Source: BOG-224 sp963783505 (GTDB lineage: Bacteria; Acidobacteriota; Terriglobia; Bryobacterales; Bryobacteraceae). Taken from it: 64,000 bases of DNA. Location: positions 6,965-70,964 of the forward strand of contig CAWAOP010000052.1 of assembly GCA_963783505.1 (NCBI GenBank), written 5' to 3'. This document shows positions 25,642 to 34,283 of this stretch, one piece after another; position 1 is the first letter of the stretch, and each line of letters begins with the position of its first letter. Both the position numbers and the translations under genes were made by a program. A model generated the notes under the pieces. That model saw only the letters and a program-made list of their open reading frames with translations, was not told the origin of the DNA and did not search any database.

Positions 25642-27618
25642 CAAGCTCCACCGTGCAATCCCAATCGGAAATCGTCACGTCCACCGGCAGCACTCGCAGG
25701 CCGTGGCGCTGGGCGTCCTTGATCAAAACGGCGGGCGAATAAAAGCCCATGGGCTGATTGTTCAGCATGGCGCAGGTGAAGGCGGCCAGGTAATGACACT
25801 TCAGGTACGCGCTGGCGTAGGCGATCAACGCGAAGCTGGCGGCGTGCGATTCGGGAAAGCCGTAGAGCGCAAACGACGTGATGGAGCGGACAATGGCGTC
25901 CTGCGCCGCACCCGCGATGCCGTTGCGCGCCATGCCCGCGCGCAGCTTCACTTCAATGGCCGACATGCGCTCGACGGAACGCTTGAAGCCCATGGCGCGC
26001 CGCAACTCTTCCGCCTGGCCGCCCGTGAAGCCGGCGGCGATCATGGCCATGCGCAGCAACTGCTCCTGAAACAGCGGCACGCCCAGGGTCCGCCGCAGCA
26101 CTGGTTCGAGCGAAGGGTGCAGGCAATCCGCTCTTTCGCGGCCCTGCCGGCGGTTCAAATAGGGATGCACCATTTTGCCGACGATGGGCCCGGGGCGAAT
26201 GAGCGCCACCTGCACCACGATGTCGTAAAAGCATTTCGGCTTCATGCGGGGAAGGGACGCCATCTGCGCGCGGCTTTCCACCTGGAACATGCCGACGGTG
26301 TCGGCGCGTTGCAGGGCCTCGTAGACGGGTGGATCGTCGGGCGGCAGATGCGCCAGGTCCACGGTTTCGCCGTAGCTGGCGGGGATCAGTTTGAGGCAAT
26401 CCTCCAGCACGGCCATCATGCCGAGGCCGAGCAGATCCACTTTGACGATGCCCAGGTCGGCGCAGTCTTCTTTGTCCCATTGGATGACCACGCGGCCGGG
26501 CATGGTGGCCGGTTCCAGCGGCACGATGGAATCGAGCTGCCCCTGGCAGACCACCATGCCGCCCGAGTGCTGGCCGAGGTGGCGCGGCAGATCCTGCGCC
26601 ATGCGGTAGAGTTCGAGGAACTTGCGGACGCGCGGATGATGGGGATCGAAGCCCGCCGCGTTGAAGTGACTCTCGGCGATGTCTTTGGGGTCCTTCCATT
26701 CCCAGGAACGCACCAGCGAAGCGAGCTTATCGAGCCGTACCGCTTCAAAGCCCAGCGCTTTGCCGATCTTCGCGCGCGGCCGAGCGGTCGCGGTAGGTGA
26801 TGACGTTGGCGGTCATGGCCGCGCCGAGCTTTCCGAACTTCTCGTAGACGTGCTGGATGACGCTCTCGCGTTTTTCGCCGCTGGGGAGATCGAGATCGAT
26901 ATCGGGCCACTCGCCGCGTTCTTCGGAGAGGAAGCGCTCGAAGAGCAGTTCCATGCCCACGGGATCGACGGCCGTGATTTCCAGCGCGTAGCACACGGCG
27001 CTATTGGCGGCCGAGCCGCGGCCCTGCGCCAGAATGCCGTTGGCTTTGCAGAAGCGCACGATGTCCCACACGATCAGGAAGTAGCCGGGAAGTTTCAGCT
27101 TTTCGATGAGCGCAAGCTCGCGCTCGATCTGGCGCCGGGCGCGCTCGTGATAGGGCCGGTAGCGGCGGCGCGCGCCTTCGTCCACGCGCTTGCGGAGAAA
27201 ACTCATTTCGGTTTCGTCCGGCGGGACGGGATAGCGCGGGAATTCGTAACCGAGATCGGCCAAAGTGAATTCCAGGCGCGAGGAAATTTCCCGCGTGTTG
27301 GCAATGGCTTCGGGCAGATCGGCGAACAGGCGCGCCATCTCGGCGGGCGTTTTTACGTGGCGCTCGGAGTTGCGCTCCAGCAGGCGGCCGGCCGTGGACA
27401 GCGTGACGTGATTGCGCACCGAGGTGAGCGCGTCGAGCAGTTCGCGCCGCGCGGGCGTGGCGTAGGCCACGCCGTTGGTGGCCACGATGGGAATGCCCAA
27501 CCGCCGCGCGCATTCGACCGTGCGGCGGTTGCGGACCTCCTCCTCGCGGTTGTAATGGCGCTGGATTTCGGCGTACACATTGCCGCGGCCGAAAATTCCT
27601 ATTAGGCCTTCGCCAGTG

Positions 27619-27640
27619 GGGCAGGCCTCCAGGCCTGCCC
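27619..27640. repeat. Palindrome inside dnaE2 (PHP region)
   Basis: GGGCAGGCCT-CC-AGGCCTGCCC is a perfect 10-bp stem. It is flanked by AGTG before and AGTC after. It is read in frame as part of WAGLEACPTGEGL, following GLICLTD. It is a sequence variant of the GGCAGGTCT palindromes seen nearby. Confidence 0.75.
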
Positions 27641-28010
27641 AGTCCGTGAGGCAGATTAATCCCTTGGAAAACTCCGCCAACTCCTCCAGCGTGGCCGCGC
27701 CTTCGCCTTTTTTCCTGGCGCGCAGCTTCATGCGGGTGATGAGGCGGCAGAGGTTGCGATATCCCTCGCGCGTTTCCACCAGCAGTGGATACGAGACGCC
27801 GTTTGTGCAGGTAATTTCCGAACCGATGTGCGCCTTGACGCCGGCCTTTTTCGCCGCCACGTGGAAGCGCGGCGCGCCGTAGACGCCGTTGCGGTCCATG
27901 ATGGCCATGGCGCTCATGCCGAATTCCGCGCACGCTCCGGCCAGTTCCTCGGGTGCGGAAGCGCCTTCGAGAAAGCTGAAGCCGGAACGGGCGTGGAGTT
28001 CGACGAACAT

Positions 28011-28185
28011 GGGGTCGGGGGCTGGGGACTGGGGGCTGGGGGCTGGGGAGCGAAGGTATGGTCTGGGTTGACAGACTGTCCTTTTAGGCCGAGCCTGGAT
28101 CAAGACGGCGGCAAAAAATCCTCGAAAACCGGTGTTTACGGATACGCCTTTCCCCAGCCCCCAACCCCTAACCCCCAGCCCCCTA
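28011..28185. repeat. Inverted G-rich word-repeat element between imuB and dnaE2
   Basis: From 28011 the + strand has repeated GGGGCTGGGG/GGGGACTGGG words to ~28050. From ~28152 to 28184 the same words appear inverted (CCCCAGCCCCCAACCCC). About 100 bases of unrelated sequence lie between. The G-runs could fold as a G-quadruplex on one strand at each end. It fills the space between imuB's stop (28183) and the dnaE2 start. Confidence 0.75.
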
Positions 28186-28434
28186 GTCATAGCTCCCTTC
28201 CACAAACCAGCCTTGCGGGCTGCAATAGAGGCGGTAGAGCGCGCCGTCGGTCAGGGAAATGTCCCACTCATCCCGCTCCCACGGGTCGGAGGTCCACCAA
28301 TCGCCCGATGTGCGCCAAGGGCCCGCCAGTTCCAACACGCGGCCGCGGACGCCATCGGCGGCGATGAAGCTGGGTCCGCCGGAATCGATGGCGACGCGCG
28401 CGGGGCGCGGCGGGCGGAATACGCGGAAGGCAAG

Positions 28435-28491
28435 GTGGGGCAGGTCTCCAGACCTGCCTTTTGACAGGGCAGGTCTGGAGACCTGCCCCAC
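28435..28491. repeat. Double palindrome with 24-bp inverted arms inside imuB
   Basis: GGCAGGTCTCCAGACCTGCC (28439-28458) and GGCAGGTCTGGAGACCTGCC (28468-28487) are each near-perfect palindromes. With flanks GTGG and CCAC they form a perfect 24-bp inverted repeat (28435-28458 and 28468-28491) around nine bases. It is read in frame in ImuB. Confidence 0.85.
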
Positions 28492-29130
28492 TTTCGCCAT
28501 TCGGAACGCTCCCGGCCGGTGCGTATCGAGCAACTCCGGCGTACCTACGCGGCCTTCGCCCACAATCGACCGGATGCGCGCCAGCGTCAGTTCCAGCTTC
28601 ACCGGTTCGGGCGCTTGGGGGATGAACAGGCCGTTCTGCGTGGCGCGCGGCTTCACCGGGTTCATCGCCATCCGGGCATGGACCACGGGCGCTTCGGGCG
28701 GGTGCGCATCCAAATCGAGGCGCCACAGTTTCAGAAACGCTTTTGAGTCGAGCGAGGGGACCGGCAGCCGCAGCGTGCGTTCGTGGACCGCGCCATTTTC
28801 GAGGCGCAATTGGAGCCGGATTTCGTCGGTGGCCAGCGCGCGCGTGGCTAGACGCGTCGCCAGACCGCTCAGCAGACGCGCCAACAGGAACGCCAGCGGC
28901 TCCAGCAAATCCACCGGATATTCCAATTCGATTTCGTCCTCAAAACGCGGCGGCTCTTCCAGAAGGCGCAGCTTGCGTTGCGCTTCGCCGCGCGCCAGTT
29001 CATGCAAACGCAAACCTTCCGGGCCGAGCCGTTCGGCGATGCCCAGCGGAGGGAGCGCGGCCAGTTCGCGGAAGCGGCGGATGCCCCAGCGCTCCAGCGT
29101 CTCCGCCAAGTCGGCCGACGCCTGGCGCCC

Positions 29131-29233
29131 GTCGTCCGTCATCCGGCTGTCACCGCCTGCAACCGCTGGGATCTGGCGGCTGAAAGCCGAAGGCTGACGA
29201 CTGACGACGGACGACAGACGACGAACGACGAAC
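29131..29233. repeat. Inverted GACGAC-word element inside imuB
   Basis: GTCGTCCGTCATCCG (29131-29145) faces a longer run of ACGAC/GACGG/CAGAC words (29193-29233) in the opposite orientation. The intervening ~47 bases are unrelated. It stays in frame in ImuB and encodes the stretch FVVRRLSSVVSRQPSAF and beyond. Confidence 0.65.
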
Positions 29234-29519
29234 AGCAGCTTAAGCGGCAGACTCGCCCAGGAACTTGGCTTCGTCGCCAAAGGGGACTACGCTCACGCCT
29301 GCGAATCCGCGCGCGGCGCAAATGGCGGCGTCGGGGTTGGAAGCCAGCGCGACGTTCGCCTTGGCGCCGCGCTCCGTGGCCCGGCGCGCGATGGCGGCGG
29401 CTACATCCTGCGCCGGTCCGAACAGGCGCTCGAGGCCGCTGGCGTCCAGCGTGACGGTATCCGCCGCGGTCGCTTCCACCAACGGCGAAAATTCGAAGGC
29501 CAGAGCGGCCAGAAGGCCG

Positions 29520-29554
29520 CTGGGGGTTAGAGGCTGGGGGCTGGGGGCTGGGGA
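29520..29554. repeat. G-rich word repeat at the 5' end of imuB
   Basis: Five G-runs of 4-5 bases separated by CT, TTAGAG or CT words (29520-29554, + strand). On the minus strand this encodes SPAPSPQPLTPS immediately after the first residues of ImuB. It lacks an obvious inverted partner, unlike the two neighbouring G-rich elements. Confidence 0.7.
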
Positions 29555-29601
29555 TTCCGCCTGCTGGCGACCGCTCGGGCTGTGGAGGCAGACGAACATG
29601 C

Positions 29602-30433
29602 TTACTCCACCGCCCGGGCATGGAAACCGGCCGCCACGGCGAGGCCGGGCTTGCGGCGAGTCACGGAAAAGGCGACCGGCGCATCGAGCCAGATAGGGGC
29701 TGGGGGCTGGGGGCTAGGGACTGGGGGATGGGGGCCGGGGGCCAGGGATTGCGGCTTGGCCACCAAGTGAGGCGACTTCAGCGGTTGGCGCTTGGAATTT
29801 TGAGGTAAGGAGAAGGGAACCGTTCTTTTTGCTTCATTCCCTAGCCCCCAACCCCCAGCCCCCAGCACCCAATCCCCCCGCCGGCAATCCAGCATCAGGC
29901 TGGCGCAGGTTTTGGCGTTGGATTGGCGGGCCAGCGCCACGAGCACGGCGGGCGTATGCTCGATGGCGCGGCGCAACCGGAACCACGAGGTAAGCGAAAT
30001 GCGGCGCGCGGTGGCCAGCGGCGTATCGCCTAAATCCATGGCCACTACTCCGAAACCGCCGCCCTGCACCAGCAGATCGGCCGCCTGGAGCGCATGCTCG
30101 GCGTTGTGCGAGCAGCGCACCCAAACCAGGCGGTCCAGATGAACGCCGGAAGCGGCGGCGGAGACTGGGTCGAAGGCATCTTCGGCGTCCACCAGCGCGC
30201 AAACCTCCTGGCGCGCCGTGGCTGCCGCGAGGATGGAAAAGAGCAGGCTGGTCCGCCCGGAAGACGCCGGTCCGAAGATCTCCGTCAGCGAGCCGCGCGG
30301 CAGGCCGCCGATGGCGCGAATCCACCTCCGGAACCCCGCACGGAACGCACTCCGGAGCCGGCCGGGCTAGCCATTCCAATGGCGTGCCAAGCCCCAGAAC
30401 CGCTTCGAACCGCTCCCGAACCGCCACTTGCAT
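29602..30433 (-). pseudogene. imuA: ImuA (RecA/SulA-like mutasome subunit), frame broken, with repeat insertion
   Basis: The N-terminus MQVAVRERFEAVLGLGTPLE starts at ATG 30433. After an extra base near 30316 the frame continues AIGGLPRGSLTEIFGPASSG (a Walker-A-like position with degenerate loop), TSLLFSILAAATARQEVCAL and VDAEDAFDPVSAAASGVHLD, the RecA-like core of ImuA. Conserved text stops at KTCASLMLDCRRGD, where a G-rich element (29696-29879) adds ~55 residues before VAFSVTRRKPGLAVAAGFHA. The stop is two bases before imuB's ATG. ImuA interacts with ImuB and DnaE2 in SOS mutagenesis. A LexA-like dyad lies 18-36 bases upstream. Confidence 0.82.
29696..29879. repeat. Inverted G-rich word-repeat element inside imuA
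   Basis: GGGGCTGGGGGCT words fill 29696-29745 and the inverted form (CTAGCCCCCAACCCCCAGCC) fills 29841-29879, with ~95 bases between. It has the same plan and words as the element at 28011-28185. It is read through in frame in the imuA C-terminus. Confidence 0.75.
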
Positions 30434-30450
30434 ATTCGCCTTTTATTCGC

Positions 30451-30469
30451 CTGTACTTAATAATTACAG
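30451..30469. promoter_or_regulatory. LexA-like operator upstream of imuA
   Basis: CTGTACTTAATAATTACAG is a 19-bp dyad with arms matching at eight of nine positions around a central A. It has CTGT and ACAG ends like LexA boxes, with an 11-base interior instead of eight. It is AT-rich in a GC-rich context and ends 18 bases before the imuA ATG (30433). Position before an SOS mutasome operon makes LexA or a similar repressor the best guess. Confidence 0.55.
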
Positions 30470-30582
30470 CAAGTAGCCGGGCGGCGTCAAGGGGATCGGT
30501 GCAGGCCGCTTTTGTGGTATCGCGAAAACGGGTGGGATACGGCGGGGAGATTACGTAGACAATGCGCCGGTCGTTGGGCTTG

Positions 30583-30804
30583 TCAGCGGAGATTCAACAG
30601 TTGCTCCACGGTTACCCCTGCCTCGTTCAGAATCTGCCGCAGAGTTCCTGGGCGGATTTGCTTGTGATCCGGCACGACGACGCGGGCGTATGGATTACTC
30701 CGCTTCAGAACAATGTGGCTGCCCCTTTGGCGGCTAACAACGAATCCCACCCGCAGGAGAGCTTTTACCAGTTCCTGCCCGGAAATATCCGTCGGCAGTT
30801 TCAC
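30583..30804 (-). CDS. hicA: HicA mRNA interferase toxin
   Basis: From GTG 30804 the product is 73 residues: VKLPTDISGQELVKALLRVG, then RQRGSHIVLKRSNPYARVVV and PDHKQIRPGTLRQILNEAGV, a complete HicA dsRBD-like fold. The His of GSH is the catalytic residue. The GTG overlaps the hicB stop as GTGA, so translation is coupled. A longer reading from 31059 is antisense-frame noise over hicB. Confidence 0.9.
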   Translation of the reverse strand: MKLPTDISGQELVKALLRVGFVVSRQRGSHIVLKRSNPYARVVVPDHKQIRPGTLRQILNEAGVTVEQLLNLR

Positions 30805-31025
30805 TGGTGCGTGCCGGTCTTTAGCTCGAAATACTCTCTGCCCGCTTCGGTTGGGACCGGGTCGCCCGAGGCGATGCAGTCTTCGATGTAGAGATCCGCC
30901 GCTTCGTGGATGTTCCTCATGACCTCTTCGCGAGTGTCGCCTTGAGATACGCAGCCGGGCAGCGCCGGTACGATGGCGACGTATCCGCCGTCTGGCTCCT
31001 GCTCGAGGACGACCGTGAAGCGCAT
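30801..31025 (-). CDS. hicB: HicB antitoxin
   Basis: A 74-residue HicB-type partial RNase H fold: MRFTVVLEQEPDGGYVAIVP, ALPGCVSQGDTREEVMRNIH, EAADLYIEDCIASGDPVP. AGGAAC lies ahead of the ATG. It precedes hicA, the reverse of the classical hicA-hicB order but common for this class. No separate DNA-binding C-terminal domain is present. Confidence 0.9.
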   Translation of the reverse strand: MRFTVVLEQEPDGGYVAIVPALPGCVSQGDTREEVMRNIHEAADLYIEDCIASGDPVPTEAGREYFELKTGTHQ

Positions 31026-31191
31026 GGAGAAGGTTCCTTGGTTCCGATAATACCAGCAAATGAGCTAACCAAGCCTTCGCCTCCGGCAGTGCGACAAGAA
31101 CGCAGGATCACGTTGGAGAGGCTTGGCCCAGTTCAAATGAGCCGGCCCTCGGAAGATAATCGTCGGCGCCGCATGGTCTAAACTGAAAGCT

Positions 31192-31419
31192 ATGGCGACA
31201 GTCACCCTGTTCGACCGGATTACGGTTGAGCCGGGAAAATGCGGTGGGAAGCCTTGCATCCGGGGGATGCGGATCACCGTTCGCCGTGTGCTCGAACTGC
31301 TCGCGACCTATCCCGACCGCGCTGCGCTCTTCAGCGAGTATCCCTTTCTCGAACCCGAGGATCTTCAGCAGGCGCTCGGCTACGCCGCGGCGACCGTCGG
31401 CCTGGAACAGGCCAGCTAG
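31192..31419 (+). CDS. DUF433 family protein (orphan antitoxin-like)
   Basis: A 75-residue DUF433 protein: DRITVEPGKCGGKPCIRGMR, ITVRRVLELLATYPDRAALF, EYPFLEPEDLQQALGYAAAT. DUF433 proteins usually pair with a downstream DUF5615 PIN-like toxin; none follows here. A TAAACT hexamer ends seven bases before the ATG and there is no Shine-Dalgarno, fitting leaderless expression. Confidence 0.88.
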   Translation: MATVTLFDRITVEPGKCGGKPCIRGMRITVRRVLELLATYPDRAALFSEYPFLEPEDLQQALGYAAATVGLEQAS

Positions 31420-31527
31420 ACAATCGCTTGGCGCGCAAGATTTGCCAAAAACTTGCGATCTCTCCCATCCACTGACAGCCGCCGGGCTGTGGCGTGGCCG
31501 CCCCATCGTAGAATAGTCCTAACAACT

Positions 31528-34180
31528 ATGTCGCACACCAGCAAGGGATTCGTGCGTGGATTGGCCTTCGTTCTGATGCTGTCCGCGGTTGCGCCGCTCG
31601 TGGCGCAGCCGGCGCCGGCGGGGGAGATTCTGCTTGCGCTGCGGAAGCTCGACGAAATGGGGTCGGTGCTGATGATCGGCGCGCACCCGGACGACGAACG
31701 CACCGAGGTGCTGGCGTATTTCGCCCGCGCGCGTTCCATGCGGGCGGCGTATCTCTCGGTGACGCGCGGCGATGGCGGGCAGAATCTGCTCGGCGCGGAA
31801 CAAGGCCCGGCGTTGGGGTTGATCCGCACGCAGGAACTGCTGGCGGCGCGGCGCATAGACGGCGCGGAGCAGTATTTCACGCGTGCTATAGACTTCGGCT
31901 TCTCCAAGACCGCGGACGAAACGTTACAGAAATGGGATCACGGCGAAGTGCTCTCCGACGTGGTCTGGGTGATCCGCCGCTACCGGCCGGATGTCATCGT
32001 GTTGTGCTTCAGCGGAACGCCCAGCGACGGTCACGGGCACCACCAGGCCTCGGCCATCCTCGGCAAGGAGGCGTTCGATGCGGCGGGCGATCCGTCGCGC
32101 TTCCCGGAGCAGTTGAAATACGTGCAACCGTGGAAACCTGCCAAGATTGTGACCTCCGGATTCGGCGGGCGCGGAGGGACCACCCCCGCGGTCGCGCCTT
32201 CCGCGCAGATCAATACGGCCGGTTACAACGCCATCATGGGCTACACCTATCAGCAACTCGCCACCATCAGCCGCAGCCAGCACCGAAGCCAGGGACTGGG
32301 CGCGATGGGGATCGGCGGCGGGCTAGGCGGCGGGCGCGGAGGAGCGGGAGGCGGGCCGCCGGCGGGTCCCGGCGCCGCCCCGGCAGGTCCCGGTGGAGTT
32401 GGAGCGCCCGCGGCCGGCCAACCCGCCGCCGCGGCTGCGCCTGGCGGTGGACGAGGAGGGCGTGGAGCGGGAGCGGGTGGACGCGGTGGCGCGGCTCCCG
32501 CAGCCGCTGGAGGCGACGCGCCGCCGGCGGATTTGTTTGACGGCATCGAGCATTCCTGGAAGCGTGTGCCTGGCGGCGCGGCAGTGGAAGCGATTCTTTT
32601 GCGGGCGGTCCGCGATTTCGATTGGGACCATCCCGAAAAGACCATCCCCTTGCTGGCCCAAGCGCGCCCGCTCATCGCCGCAATCGACGATCCGCTGGCG
32701 AAGATCAAGCTTGCCGACCTGGATGAGACCATCGCGCGCTCCGCCGGCATTTGGGCGGACGCGGCGGCGCGCCAGCCATCGGCGGCGCCGGGTTCGCGCG
32801 TAGCGGTAGCCGTGACGGTATCGCCGCGGATTCCGGTTGAGATGCATGTGAGATCCCTTCGCGCGGAGGGCCTGTGGGCCGGTCCGGCGTGGACGCCCGC
32901 GGCGGGCGCAACGGGCGCGGCGATCCCGGATTACGATCTGGCGGTCCCGGCCACACAACCCTACTCGCAACCGTATTGGCTGGTGAAGCCGCCGACATGC
33001 GGGCACGTACACCATTGGCGACCAAACGCTGGTTGGCCGCCCCGAGTCGCCGGCGGAGCAATTGCGGATGGAACTTGATGTAGCGGGAACGGCCATTGAA
33101 ATCACCCGGCCGATTATCTACCGCTACAATGACCGGCTCGAAGGCGAGAAGACGGTTCCTCTCGCGGTGGTTCCCGAAGTCCAGGTGAACGTTCCGGTTT
33201 CGCCCGATCTTTCCACCGCCGCCGCCATGTTCCCGAGCGCCGCGCCGCGCAAACTGCAAGTCACCGTCAAAGCGAATTTCGCAAACGTCGCCGGCGATCT
33301 GCGCATCGAGGTGCCGCCGGGATGGAAGGCCGACCCGCGCACGCAGCCATTCCATCTGGCGGCCGTGGATGATCGGCAGGAACTGACTTTCCAGGTGACT
33401 CCTCCGGCAGGCGAGTCGACCGGCTCGATGCACGCCGTCGCCACCGTGAATGGGCATGACATCGCCGTGGGCATGTCCACCATCGCGTACTCGCACATTC
33501 CGCAGCAGACGGTATTCCCGCCTTCCGATATCAAGTTGGTGCGGAGCGATATCCAAGTGACCGCGCATCGTATCGGTTACATCATGGGCGCCGGCGACGA
33601 TGTGCCCGACGCGTTGCGCCAGCTTGGGCTCGACGTGACCCTGCTCGGTGAGGAAGATCTGCGCAAGGGCGATCTGTCTCGCTTCGACGCCATCGTGGCG
33701 GGCGTGCGAGCGTACAACGTGCGCACGGATCTAAGAGCCTACAACCAGCGCCTGTTGGATTACGTCGGCAACGGCGGAACCTACGTGGTACAGAACGTAC
33801 GCGAGAATGTTCCGAACATCGGTCCGTACCCGTTTACCATCTCGGGCGGCAACACTGCCCGGGTCACCGTGGAAGAGGCGCCCGTTTCGTTCACGCATCC
33901 CGACAGCCTGCTGTTGCAGAAGCCGAACAAGATCGAAGCGCGGGATTTCGAAGGCTGGGTTCAGGAACGCGGCACTTATTTCCTGACGCAATGGGACCCG
34001 CATTACGAGACCGTGCTCTCCTCGAACGACCCCGGCGAGAAACCGCTCGAAGGCGGAGAAATCTGGACGCGCTATGGCAAGGGCGTGTTTATTTATACCG
34101 CCTACGTTTGGTTCCGGCAATTACCCGCGGGAGTGCCGGGCGCGTACCGTCTGTTCGCCAATTTGCTGAGCGCGAAGTAG
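31528..34180 (+). pseudogene. Secreted PIG-L/LmbE family deacetylase-like protein, broken by a 1-nt insertion
   Basis: From ATG 31528: a signal peptide (GFVRGLAFVLMLSAVAPLVA), then the LmbE zinc motif VLMIGAHPDDERTEVLAYFA, VTRGDGGQNLLGAEQG and GHGHHQASAILGKEAFDAAG. A Gly/Ala/Pro-rich linker of ~75 residues (about 270-345) follows. The C-terminal half contains beta-sandwich and GATase-like stretches (RFDAIVAGVRAYNVRTDLRA; GKGVFIYTAYVWFRQLPAGV). An extra base near 32996-33000 separates QPYWLVKPP from AGTYTIGDQTLVGRPESPAE. Corrected length is ~883 residues. LmbE enzymes remove acetyl groups from N-acetylglucosaminyl compounds; the substrate here is unknown. Confidence 0.85.
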
Positions 34181-34283
34181 TGGGGCGGACCTCCAGGTCT
34201 GCCTGGCGCCGCAGGCGCGGCGTCTTGTGTTTGCCTCGAATCGCCGCCACGCATGGCCGGCAGGTCTGGAGACCTGCCCCACT
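34180..34283. repeat. Inverted-repeat element with palindromic ends between convergent genes
   Basis: Left end GGCGGACCT-CC-AGGTCTGCC (34184-34203) and right end GGCAGGTCT-GG-AGACCTGCC (34259-34278) are both palindromes and are inverted copies of each other with few differences, flanked by GTGG and CCAC. The 55-base core is unrelated. This is the intergenic form of the elements found in dnaE2 and imuB. It starts at the last base of the lmbE stop and reaches the purA stop, so it could also act as a bidirectional terminator. Confidence 0.8.

Larger units (their letters stand above)
24815..28010 (-). pseudogene. dnaE2: Error-prone DNA polymerase DnaE2, frame broken once and carrying in-frame palindromic insertions
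   Basis: The true start is ATG 28010 (MFVELHARSGFSFLEGASAP). The PHP domain is followed by the C-family polymerase core: DIDLDLPSGEKRESVIQ with catalytic Asp residues, AAMTANVITYRDRSAARE, then after a frame switch KALGFEAVRLDKLAS, HPRVRKFLELYRMAQDLPRH, and the OB-fold tail (VRIAGTVIVRQRPGTAKG). Removing one A at ~26768-26770 gives ~1064 residues, normal for DnaE2. Three insertions interrupt conserved segments without closing the frame: at 27619-27640 (WAGLEACPTGEGL), 25544-25641 (~33 residues) and 25334-25378 (VGQVSRPAQDRPEGL). DnaE2 does translesion synthesis with ImuA and ImuB under SOS control. Confidence 0.9.
28183..29599 (-). pseudogene. imuB: ImuB (Y-family polymerase-like mutasome subunit), frame broken, with repeat insertions
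   Basis: It starts at ATG 29599 (MFVCLH). A G-rich-repeat-encoded stretch (~22 residues) stands where the first ~80 residues of the palm normally lie. Then come LLAALAFEFSPLVEATAADT and TLDASGLERLFGPAQDVAAA, typical ImuB. One extra base at 29259 separates AKFLGE from LPLKLL. A second repeat-encoded insertion of ~36 residues precedes ADLAETLERWGIRRFRELAALPPLGIAERLG. A third (VGQVSRPALSKGRSGDLPH) lies near the C-terminal RPPRPARV and ends ...SPQGWFVEGSYD. ImuB is catalytically inactive and links the DnaE2 polymerase to the beta clamp. The lost N-terminus suggests real decay here, not only read errors. Confidence 0.85.

Noticed and set aside
25544..28491. Spaced palindromes as a CRISPR array
   Set aside because: Copies are few, irregularly spaced over kilobases and lie within protein-coding sequence; no cas genes are present.
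31475..31490. ACAGCC-GCCG-GGCTGT hairpin before lmbE as a riboswitch or terminator
   Set aside because: Six-base stem, no T-run and no further structure; too weak to support.
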